Shown: positions 8,677 through 16,070 of the stretch, in pieces
Layout: every line of letters begins with the position of its first letter
Position numbering within the stretch: position 1 is the stretch's first letter
Source: an uncultured Thalassolituus sp.
GTDB lineage: Bacteria; Pseudomonadota; Gammaproteobacteria; Pseudomonadales; Oceanobacteraceae
Direction of reading: 5' to 3'
DNA length: 64,000 bases
Assembly (NCBI GenBank): GCA_913061435.1
Contig: CAJXUK010000010.1
Coordinates: 20,313-84,312 of the forward strand
Notes under the pieces: model-generated
Database searches by the model: none
Told to the model about the DNA's origin: nothing
The model's input: the letters and a program-made list of their open reading frames with translations, nothing else
Program-made: the position numbers and the translations under genes

Positions 8677-9474
8677 TTATTGGCGATTGATCACTTGGCC
8701 CATGCGCTTAGCAGCTTGTTTAGCAACTTGGGTGTTTGGGAATTCAGCAGTAATTTTTCGGAAATAGTTTAACGCTTTAGCGTTGTTACCTTGGCTGTTG
8801 TATTCACTCATGTAAATAAGCCCTAACTGGTACAGTGCTTTAGCGCGCATGGTATCGGTGGAACCTTGGTTGCTGTACAAAATTAAGTAGACACTTTCAG
8901 CGTCACTAATACGATCTGTTTTGATTGCTCTTTCACTCATTGGTGTAAGTTCAGCATCAAACGGGATGTTGTTTTGGGTTAGCAATTCAGAGCGATTGGC
9001 TAATTTTAATAGCTCATCTGCAGTCAGTTGAGTTTTTTGATTTTTGCGCTCTTCTATTAAGGCAACTTTACTTTCAATTTTATTTCTTAAACGCGATTGT
9101 GGGAATTGATTAAGATGCTGGTTGAAATATTTCAGCGCTTTATCGTCGTCGCGTTGCTGGCTGTATGGGTTCATGTAAAGCAAGCCAATTTGATAAAGAG
9201 TTAGCGATTTCATATTGTCGTTAAAACTATCGCTGGATAACCCTTTGAGATAGGTGTTGATCGCTTCGTCGGCATTATTACGGGCAATAGCCTGTACTGA
9301 AAATGTTAATAAGTCGGGCTCTTCTTTTAATGCGGCAGCGCCACGGACTTTAATATTTTCTTCATAGCGACCAATTGCGTGGCCACCTGCGCCAGCGGCA
9401 ACAAGAGGCGTTGCGATTGAGCAACCTGTAGTTGTAATAACGAGTACAGTAAGACAAAGAAGTCTAAGGTTCAT
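8677..9474 (-). CDS. Lipoprotein with TPR/Sel1-like repeats
   Basis: Lipoprotein of 265 residues with a lipobox TTGC (Cys 18) and a short glycine-rich stretch after it (VAAGAGGHAIGRYEEN). Two similar helical repeats follow: LTLYQIGLLYMNPYSQQRDD with DKALKYFNQHLNQFPQSRLR, and ALYQLGLIYMSEYNSQGNNA with KALNYFRKITAEFPNTQVAK. They resemble the TPR units of BamD/YfiO-like scaffolds. It is probably an envelope scaffold or partner-binding protein. It is transcribed alone, from a promoter with a perfect TATAAT at 9516-9521 overlapped by a TTACA-N3-TGTAA palindrome. The lipoprotein and repeats are clear, the role is not. Confidence 0.78.
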   Translation of the reverse strand: MNLRLLCLTVLVITTTGCSIATPLVAAGAGGHAIGRYEENIKVRGAAALKEEPDLLTFSVQAIARNNADEAINTYLKGLSSDSFNDNMKSLTLYQIGLLYMNPYSQQRDDDKALKYFNQHLNQFPQSRLRNKIESKVALIEERKNQKTQLTADELLKLANRSELLTQNNIPFDAELTPMSERAIKTDRISDAESVYLILYSNQGSTDTMRAKALYQLGLIYMSEYNSQGNNAKALNYFRKITAEFPNTQVAKQAAKRMGQVINRQ

Positions 9475-9503
9475 GAAATTATCCCTAATAATGGTAATGA
9501 ATG

Positions 9504-9521
9504 TTACAGAATGTAATTATA
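9504..9521 (-). promoter_or_regulatory. -10 element (TATAAT) with overlapping palindrome TTACA-N3-TGTAA
   Basis: On the minus strand TATAAT (9516-9521) abuts the 13-bp palindrome TTACAGAATGTAA (9504-9516), 30 bases upstream of the repeat-lipoprotein ATG. The -35 box is poor. A similar palindrome preceded by the same AATG occurs at 47217-47229. Confidence 0.45.
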
Positions 9522-9666
9522 TTGCACTAGTCTAACGATAGAAGACAGCTATTAGAAGATCTAGAACTATTAAACTGACGAAAATTGATCGTCAGCAAGG
9601 AAAGGCTAGACATAATACGACACAGTGATAGCTGTTAAAGGTGATTGCTCGTGTGTAATCATTTTG

Positions 9667-10548
9667 CTATTGGCTGGCAAACAAGCTAATTAAGGCAATA
9701 GCTGCTCCTAATAAAGCGCCACCGATAATACCTTTAGCCATTGCTTGTTGAGATTTACGGTTGATAAGAGCAATTAATTCTTGCTGCTGGTTATTTAGGT
9801 TCTGGATTTTTTGTGAATGTTCTTTCGCCAGTGTGTCGACTTTATTGCGACTGATTTTTTCTGCAATCAATAATGTGTGTTTTTTTATTAGTGGTTGCAG
9901 TCGTTTGAACAGTGCATCATTGTCTTGTAGATCGATAAGCTGGCTGTGTATAGGTTTTATTTGTTGTTTAAGGCTGCGTTCAACCAGGGTGAGTTGTTCT
10001 TGCTGAGTTTGTAGAAGTTGATGACTAACACTGTCGAGTCCAGCTGCAATTTCTGATCTTGCTGATAGCACCGAGTTACTCAAACGATTGTTGATTAATT
10101 TTTCGATGGTTTCAATGTCGTGTGCTGATAAACCATTATGGTTGCTATTTTCTGTTTGAATTACAACATCGTTAGCTGCGGTGTTGTCTAATAAATCAAT
10201 CACCGCCATCACAGCTTGTTGATTGGCTGGTTTAGGCAGTACGCCAAATGCTCCATGAGATTTAGCCAGCGAAATATAACCATCACCTTCTTTGGAGGTG
10301 TACATAATGGTCGGTATATTTTGGGTTTTGGGATTGTTTTTGATAGTTTGAGTGGCTTCTAAACCATCCATGCCAGGCATCATGTGATCCATGAATATAA
10401 CATCTGGGCGTTCATTTTCGAGATAGCTAAGAGCTTCTTCTGCACTTTCAACTGTTAGAGCTACAACATTCATTTTTTGTAACAAGCGTTGTAGCATGAT
10501 GCGAGCAGACTTTGAATCGTCTACGATGAGGGCGTTTTTTATTGTCAT
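9667..10548 (-). CDS. Response regulator with coiled coil and C-terminal membrane anchor
   Basis: 293-residue CheY-type receiver (residues 3-122) with all key residues: acidic pair D10-D11, phospho-acceptor D54 (VIFMDHMMPGMDG), T84 and K106. There is no DNA-binding or enzymatic output domain. About residues 130-265 are helical, Gln-rich and probably coiled coil. The end is one hydrophobic, glycine-zipper helix (GIIGGALLGAAIALISLFAS). The start is the ATG at MTIKNALIVDD. An in-frame ATG 34 codons earlier adds unconserved-looking Asn/Gln-rich sequence and was rejected. No histidine kinase lies nearby. Its role may be to position a partner at the membrane; that is inference. Confidence 0.83.
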   Translation of the reverse strand: MTIKNALIVDDSKSARIMLQRLLQKMNVVALTVESAEEALSYLENERPDVIFMDHMMPGMDGLEATQTIKNNPKTQNIPTIMYTSKEGDGYISLAKSHGAFGVLPKPANQQAVMAVIDLLDNTAANDVVIQTENSNHNGLSAHDIETIEKLINNRLSNSVLSARSEIAAGLDSVSHQLLQTQQEQLTLVERSLKQQIKPIHSQLIDLQDNDALFKRLQPLIKKHTLLIAEKISRNKVDTLAKEHSQKIQNLNNQQQELIALINRKSQQAMAKGIIGGALLGAAIALISLFASQ

Positions 10549-10749
10549 TCTGAAGCCTAAATCGCTGTTCAAATTAAGTTGAATAAGATTTTGTCTGCTA
10601 TTGTCCCATTGGTCAACGTTGTTTTGATGATAGTTGGATCTAGGTCTCAATATATTTATTATTTCAGGTTAATATAAGCAACCGATTAATACGATATCAA
10701 TTTAATTCGATATAAACAGTTATCGCCAGTAAACAAAGGAATTCTTCTG

Positions 10750-11640
10750 ATGAAAACAGACGCCAGTCTTACCCAAAGTGCCGCGGTGCTGTCGATAGTG
10801 GTTGCGTCGATATTAATTGTTATTAAAGGGTTTGCTTGGGCTGATTCTGATTCTACTAGTGTGCTCGCGTCTTTTGCTGACTCGAGCTTAGATATTATTG
10901 TTTCGCTGATTAACTTTTTTGCAATTCGCTTTGCTTTTGCTCCTGCCGATAAAGAGCATCCTTTTGGTCATGGTAAAGCAGAATCTTTAGCCGCTTTGAT
11001 GCAGTCGGCATTCATCGCAGGTTCTGCTTTCGTACTCTTACTTCATGCTGGAGAGCGATTGTTGCAGCCGCAACAGATACAGTCATTGGGCAATGCTACT
11101 GCAGTGATGGCGATTTCGTTAACCTTGACGATTTTATTGGTGCTATATCAGCGCTGGGTATATCGCCAAACAGCTTCGTTGGCAGTAAAAGCAGACTCCG
11201 CACATTATGTGGGTGATATTTTAGCTAATGGTGCTGTGATTATTGCTTTGTTTGCCGCCCAAGTTGGCATTATTTGGTTAGATCCTGTGGTGGCTTTGCT
11301 GATTGTGATCACACTATTAAAAAGCGCTTATGATATTGCTAAAGAATCTCTGGATATGCTGATGGATCATTCATTGGATCCCGAGGTTGCTGAAAAAATA
11401 AAAGCATTAGTGGCTCAACACCCTGATATTATTGATTGTCACGACATTAAAACGAGACAAGCCGGTAATGTTCAGTTTATCCAAGTGCATTTAGATTTTA
11501 GTGCAGAGATACCTTTGCATGTCGCCCACGATGCTGGTGAATGGCTTGTTGCTCAGATTTTATTGGATTACCCGCGAGCGGATGTATTGATACACCATGA
11601 TCCTGTAACTGTTCATGCTTTTGATCAATTAAATGCTTAA
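10750..11640 (+). CDS. fieF: Cation diffusion facilitator, FieF/YiiP type
   Basis: CDF-family metal/proton antiporter of 296 residues exporting Fe2+, Zn2+ or related divalent metals across the inner membrane. Six TM helices are followed by a cytoplasmic ferredoxin-like domain (about 210-290). The metal site of E. coli FieF (D45, D49, H153, D157) is conserved as D44, D48 (FADSSLDII) and H152, D156 (AHYVGDIL). The motif HPFGHGKAESLAALMQS follows TM2, and the cytoplasmic domain ends DVLIHHDPVTVH. AAAGGA lies before the ATG. The next gene overlaps its end by eight bases, suggesting co-expression. Confidence 0.92.
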   Translation: MKTDASLTQSAAVLSIVVASILIVIKGFAWADSDSTSVLASFADSSLDIIVSLINFFAIRFAFAPADKEHPFGHGKAESLAALMQSAFIAGSAFVLLLHAGERLLQPQQIQSLGNATAVMAISLTLTILLVLYQRWVYRQTASLAVKADSAHYVGDILANGAVIIALFAAQVGIIWLDPVVALLIVITLLKSAYDIAKESLDMLMDHSLDPEVAEKIKALVAQHPDIIDCHDIKTRQAGNVQFIQVHLDFSAEIPLHVAHDAGEWLVAQILLDYPRADVLIHHDPVTVHAFDQLNA

Positions 11641-12658
11641 TTTAATGCAGCATTTATCTTTAGTTTTAGTGTGTTGCAGTAGTGTTTTTTCAATGCGTTG
11701 CTGGGCTGTTGATGAACGCATTTTGTATGGCATTGACCCTGCGGAGGGCGGCGGCAATAACGATATTGTTATTGAAGCTCCGGTTATTAAAGTCGAATCA
11801 CGTATTGGTATTATTGATTTCTCTCACGACTGGTTGATTAATTATATTGAATCATTGTCTCGCAATGTTGATACGTTTGTTGTCGATACTTTTTTTGGTG
11901 ACGACATTTTAGATGATGATCTGTCTGGCAGTCGGGCAAAATTATCGTTTAATACACGGCGGATTTTAGGCCAACCTGTTGGTTATAAATTTGGTGTCAG
12001 TGTAAAGTTGGTGCTACCCAATACCGATGAAAAATTCAATTTACTGCTTGAGTCTTCTGAAGAAGAAGAGGGTGAGCGTGATAGTAACGCATTATCAACT
12101 GTTGATAATGTTCAATATTCTACCGCTGTTCGTTATATTTTTGAAGCCACCGAAGACTGGCGAATCGACTTGGATACTGGGATCAAATTAGGAATCCCTA
12201 TGGACCCTTTTACCCGCCTCAAGTTGCGTCGATACCATTATTTTGAAGATTATCGTTTAAGAACCACGCAAACCTTTTCTTGGTCGGTGAATAAGGGTGC
12301 TGGAGAAAAAACTGATTTTCAGTTGGATCATCCGCTTAATATCGATCGTTTGTTGCGCTTTAATTTTGCCGCGGAGTATTTGTTAAATAATGACTATTTA
12401 GAGTTAAGTTATGGCGGTACGTTATTTCACGAACTTAATTCAAAAGAAGTGTTGGCGTATTTTTTTAGGGCGTCGGGGGATGTTATAGAAGAACCTACCT
12501 TTAATAATTATGGTGTGGGTATCCGTTATCGGCGTAAAATTTACCAAGACTGGGTGTTTGCTGAGGTGAGCCCAGATTTAGAAACCAGTCGGGTTAATCA
12601 ATACGATATAACACCTATTATTATGTTTCGTTTTGAAGCCCTGTTTGGCGAGCGTTAA
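11633..12658 (+). CDS. Exported hypothetical protein, possibly an outer-membrane barrel
   Basis: I do not recognise this family. The 341-residue product has a signal peptide ending near RCWAVDE. The mature part is rich in alternating strands (YKFGVSVKLVLPN, QYSTAVRYIFEAT, YRLRTTQTFSWSV), as in outer-membrane barrels, and ends IIMFRFEALFGER. An acidic patch (ESSEEEEGERDSN) lies near residue 140. The ORF overlaps the fieF stop by eight bases. A second ATG four codons later (MQHLSLVLV) gives an equally good signal peptide. Being coupled to fieF may hint at an envelope or metal link, but this is weak. Confidence 0.6.
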   Translation: MLNLMQHLSLVLVCCSSVFSMRCWAVDERILYGIDPAEGGGNNDIVIEAPVIKVESRIGIIDFSHDWLINYIESLSRNVDTFVVDTFFGDDILDDDLSGSRAKLSFNTRRILGQPVGYKFGVSVKLVLPNTDEKFNLLLESSEEEEGERDSNALSTVDNVQYSTAVRYIFEATEDWRIDLDTGIKLGIPMDPFTRLKLRRYHYFEDYRLRTTQTFSWSVNKGAGEKTDFQLDHPLNIDRLLRFNFAAEYLLNNDYLELSYGGTLFHELNSKEVLAYFFRASGDVIEEPTFNNYGVGIRYRRKIYQDWVFAEVSPDLETSRVNQYDITPIIMFRFEALFGER

Positions 12659-12689
12659 AGAGTATTTGTAAGACAGAGGCATACAAATA

Positions 12690-12731
12690 AGCACCCAAAT
12701 AGTTTTTTTGTTAATCATTTATAAGGGTGCT
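12690..12731. terminator. Weak hairpin between convergent genes
   Basis: AGCACCC pairs with GGGTGCT across a long AT-rich loop of about 28 bases. The loop itself contains seven T. It lies between the convergent exported-protein gene and cysK. A long loop makes it a poor intrinsic terminator. Confidence 0.35.
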
Positions 12732-12753
12732 GTTTATTGTGTTGATTATGAAG

Positions 12754-13704
12754 TTATTCTTTAAACATACCTTCAAATAACGGTGATGTTAAATAGCGTT
12801 CGCCAGAATCGGGCAATACAACGACAATACATTTATCTTGATTTTCAGGTTTTTCTGCCAATCTTAATGCCCCAGTCATTGCAGCACCACAAGAGATACC
12901 CGCAAGAATTCCTTCTTCTTCCATAATTCTATGAGCCATTGACATGGCTTCTTCGTTGCTTACTGTTTCCACAATATCAACAAGGTCTATGTCTAGGTTG
13001 CCCGGGATAAAGTTGGCTCCGATACCCTGAATTTTATGAGGCGCAGGCTGTATTTCTTCCCCGGCTTTGCTCTGGGTAATGAGTGGTGAGTCGCTCGGTT
13101 CTACAGCAACGCTGGTAATGGTTTTACCTTGTTGTTTAAGGAAACGACTTACTCCGGTAATGGTACCGCCGGTTCCTACACCTGCAACAAATATATCCAC
13201 CTCACCATCGGTATCATTCCAAATTTCTGGCCCTGTGGTTTTTTCGTGAATTTGAGGGTTGGCAGGGTTGTTAAATTGTTGCAGTAAAATAGCGTTGCCA
13301 GCGGCTGCTTCAACTAATTCGTGCGCTTTTTCTACTGCACCTTTCATGCCTTTAGGGCCTTCGGTTAAAACCAGATTAGCACCTAGAGCTTTCATAATCT
13401 TGCGACGCTCAAGGCTCATGGTTTCTGGCATCGTGAGTGTTACCTTGTAGCCTCTTGATGCGCCTACCATGGCTAGAGCGATGCCAGTATTTCCACTGGT
13501 TGGCTCAATAATTTCCATGCCCTTTTTTAATTGCCCATCTTTTTCTGCCTGCCAGATCATGTTGGAGCCAATTCGACATTTAATCGATTGTGCTGGATTA
13601 CGGCTTTCTATTTTGGCGTACAATCTTGGATGAGTTGTCAACTTGCTGATCTTTACCAAAGGTGTGTTGCCAATCGATTGACTTATATCATCAAAAACTT
13701 TCAT
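12754..13704 (-). CDS. cysK: Cysteine synthase A (O-acetylserine sulfhydrylase)
   Basis: PLP enzyme of 316 residues that makes L-cysteine from O-acetylserine and sulfide in the cytoplasm. The PLP lysine is K42 in [14 protein letters not shown], matching E. coli CysK. The substrate loop is TSGNTG (69-74), the phosphate-binding loop is VGTGGTITG, and the PLP nitrogen is contacted in the [10 protein letters not shown] region. The RIGSNMIW context and [20 protein letters not shown] favour CysK over CysM. It stands alone between convergent and divergent neighbours, with no cys operon nearby. Confidence 0.93.
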   Translation of the reverse strand: MKVFDDISQSIGNTPLVKISKLTTHPRLYAKIESRNPAQSIKCRIGSNMIWQAEKDGQLKKGMEIIEPTSGNTGIALAMVGASRGYKVTLTMPETMSLERRKIMKALGANLVLTEGPKGMKGAVEKAHELVEAAAGNAILLQQFNNPANPQIHEKTTGPEIWNDTDGEVDIFVAGVGTGGTITGVSRFLKQQGKTITSVAVEPSDSPLITQSKAGEEIQPAPHKIQGIGANFIPGNLDIDLVDIVETVSNEEAMSMAHRIMEEEGILAGISCGAAMTGALRLAEKPENQDKCIVVVLPDSGERYLTSPLFEGMFKE

Positions 13705-13906
13705 AACGTCTCTTCTTTGTTAATTTTATCAATATACATCAAGTTAAGTTGCATTAATGAGCAACTAATGGGATATATGTGTAACATTGTGTGTATTATC
13801 AGTTTATCTAAAACTGTTATTAAATGCGTGTGAAATTGTTTTGTTTTGCTGTTTGTTTGATAATAAATGATTAACAACCTGTAAAAAATAGATATCGGAG
13901 TTTTCT

Positions 13907-15151
13907 TTGCTCACATCTAGTGTTTTATTAGATCAGAAGCTCGATCAGCTTGAACAGAAGATTATTCACCATAAAGGGTTATTAAATAAGCCATATAAGT
14001 GTTTATCATTTCCCAGTTCTGTTGAAAAAAATTATCGCAAAAGAAATGACAAGCTTTTTATTCAGTCGTCTCGTGGCGTGCTGTTTTTTGGTATTTTTAT
14101 TTATATGCTATTCGGCTTTGCCGATAAGGCTATTGGCTTTGAAAGAGCGCCTGATTTATTAATCATTCGGGTGTCATTGGCTTTAGCGATTGCTATCTCT
14201 TTGGGCGTGGTTTTTCACAAAAAATTAATAAATTGTGCTGTGTACCTCACGACCATTGGTATGACTGCGATTGGTTTGAGTCTTATCTTGTTTATTTCTA
14301 TGCTCAAAGAACCCTACAGTCTAGCTTACCATCTTGGCATGATACCTTGGCAAGTCTTTGTGCTGGTGGCGCTTAGAACCTATTCACGGGCTATTTTGGC
14401 TTCTTCTGTTATTGTTTTTGCTACCTATATTGGTTTTACCTACAGTAAGGATCTGCAGCCTTTTGATCCAGAATTAGACGCTTTGGTGCTGGATTTTAAA
14501 TTTGTGTTTGTTGCCTTTTGGTCTTTGTTGATTCTTATTGGCGTTTACCTAGGCTATTTTATGGAAAAGTTTTCTCGGCAAGATTACGTGAATAATAAAT
14601 TATTAACTCTAGAGGCTGAAAGATTAACCTTACTGAGCGAAAAATTAAAAGTATTATCCACTACTGATAGCTTAACGGAGCTGGCCAATCGTCGTCATTT
14701 TGAACATTGCTTTGAATCTGAGTGGAGTAGGGCTTTAAGAGCTAAAGAACCTATTTGTTTGATGATGATCGATATTGATTATTTTAAGAACTACAACGAT
14801 TATTATGGTCATCAGGCAGGCGATGTCTGTTTAAAAGACGTGAGTGACGTGCTTAAAAGCTTTGCTCAACGTTCTGGTGAGCTTGTTTCTCGTTATGGTG
14901 GCGAAGAATTTTTGTTAATGCTGCCTAGGTTAAATTTAGATGAGGGATTACTCGTTGCCCAAAAGTTGTGTTCTACCATTGCGAACTTAAACATTCCACA
15001 TGCTGGTGCTGACTTGGGTCATTTAACTGTTAGTATTGGTGTCGCTGCAGTTGTACCACAGCTAGAAGATGATATGAGTGAGCTGATAAAAGCAGCGGAT
15101 ACTGCTCTTTATCGCGCTAAAGGTTCAGGCCGAAATCGAGTCTCTACTTAA
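13907..15151 (+). CDS. Membrane diguanylate cyclase (GGDEF)
   Basis: Predicted c-di-GMP synthase of 414 residues. About five or six TM helices (55-215) form an unassigned membrane sensor, then a short coiled coil (LTLEAERLTLLSEKLKVLS) leads into the GGDEF domain (about 245-410). The active-site loop is RYGGEEFLLML, a functional GGEEF variant, with the metal/GTP segment MMIDIDYFKNYNDYYGHQAG. At the inhibitory I-site the expected RxxD is RSGE, so product inhibition may be weakened. The start is TTG, with GGAG six bases upstream. No ATG occurs before the TM region. Confidence 0.9.
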   Translation: MLTSSVLLDQKLDQLEQKIIHHKGLLNKPYKCLSFPSSVEKNYRKRNDKLFIQSSRGVLFFGIFIYMLFGFADKAIGFERAPDLLIIRVSLALAIAISLGVVFHKKLINCAVYLTTIGMTAIGLSLILFISMLKEPYSLAYHLGMIPWQVFVLVALRTYSRAILASSVIVFATYIGFTYSKDLQPFDPELDALVLDFKFVFVAFWSLLILIGVYLGYFMEKFSRQDYVNNKLLTLEAERLTLLSEKLKVLSTTDSLTELANRRHFEHCFESEWSRALRAKEPICLMMIDIDYFKNYNDYYGHQAGDVCLKDVSDVLKSFAQRSGELVSRYGGEEFLLMLPRLNLDEGLLVAQKLCSTIANLNIPHAGADLGHLTVSIGVAAVVPQLEDDMSELIKAADTALYRAKGSGRNRVST

Positions 15152-15163
15152 TTGCTTGTTTGT

Positions 15164-15199
15164 AGACGGTATTAAGCAATATCTTTTTTAATACCGTCT
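15164..15199. terminator. 12-bp perfect inverted repeat at convergent gene ends
   Basis: AGACGGTATTAA and TTAATACCGTCT flank a 12-nt loop with a T-rich right half. The repeat lies after the diguanylate cyclase stop and covers the last codons and stop of the convergent acyltransferase gene. A shared bidirectional terminator is the simplest reading. Confidence 0.6.
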
Positions 15200-16059
15200 A
15201 TTATTTCGTCTTTCTCATGCCAGATGTCTGATACCCATTTTTGAAATTCTGCTTTAAAGGCGGCGTCATTTTCGTAATCACCTTGGCAAAAGTGACTGGG
15301 TATTGGTAGTTCGCGTACGCTGATAATTATTTCTGGCACACTTCCTTTCATGAAGTCTAAAAACGTGGGTTTGCCATGAGGGTAGACAATGCTGCAATCG
15401 AGTAATGATTGAAACTTATCTCCCATAGCATTGAGCGCAAAGGCAAAGCCACCGGATTTAGGTTTTAATAAATGTTTGTAGGGGGAGTTTTGTTGCTGGT
15501 GCTTTTCTGCAGTAAAACGAGTTCCTTCAAAAAAGTTCATGACACTGGTTGGTATGTACTTAAATTTTGCGCAGGCAGCCTTGGTCGTTTCAATGTCTTT
15601 TCCTTTCATTTCTGGATGTTTTTCTAGATAACTTTTAGAAAAACGCTTCATAAATGGAAAATCTAAAGCCCACCAGGCTTGTCCCATAACGGGAACTTTA
15701 ATCAGCTCTTGCTTTAAGAAAAATTTAAGAAAGGGAATCTTACCGTTAAAAACATGTTGTAAAACAAAAATATCAACCCAGCTTTGGTGATTACTGGTAA
15801 CAAAATACCAGCCTTTACGATTAAGCGTCGTGGGAAGGTCAATTTTCCAGTGAGTTTTTTGAGTTAATTTCATCCAGCCACTGTTGCATGATATCCAAGC
15901 GCCTGCGATGCTGCTGAAAATAGGGTCCATAACTTTACGGACCACTATTTCGGGCAAGATAAATTTAACCGGTGTGAGAATAAAGAGTAATGAGCACCAA
16001 AAAATAACGTTAATAAACAGGAGTGTACTGGCAATTATTGCCGTTATCTTTTTACTCAT
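15172..16059 (-). CDS. Acyltransferase, YihG/PlsC family
   Basis: Inner-membrane acyltransferase of 295 residues. An N-terminal TM helix (residues 5-33) precedes the PlsC domain. Catalytic block SNHQSWVDIFVLQ has the standard HX4D, and MNFFEGTRFTAEKH is the EGTR substrate block. KSGGFAFALNAMG and CSIVYPHGKPTFLDF match later blocks. The length and these motifs resemble E. coli YihG, reported to be a lysophosphatidic acid acyltransferase that affects acyl composition. It lies 11 bases downstream of pta, so it may be the last gene of an ackA-pta unit. Confidence 0.85.
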   Translation of the reverse strand: MSKKITAIIASTLLFINVIFWCSLLFILTPVKFILPEIVVRKVMDPIFSSIAGAWISCNSGWMKLTQKTHWKIDLPTTLNRKGWYFVTSNHQSWVDIFVLQHVFNGKIPFLKFFLKQELIKVPVMGQAWWALDFPFMKRFSKSYLEKHPEMKGKDIETTKAACAKFKYIPTSVMNFFEGTRFTAEKHQQQNSPYKHLLKPKSGGFAFALNAMGDKFQSLLDCSIVYPHGKPTFLDFMKGSVPEIIISVRELPIPSHFCQGDYENDAAFKAEFQKWVSDIWHEKDEIIDGIKKDIA

Positions 16060-16070
16060 TACGACCTCTA

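Noticed and set aside
10549..10650. 34-codon N-terminal extension of the response regulator
   Set aside because: Asn/Gln-rich sequence before a canonical receiver start MTIKNALIVDD; the shorter form fits the family.
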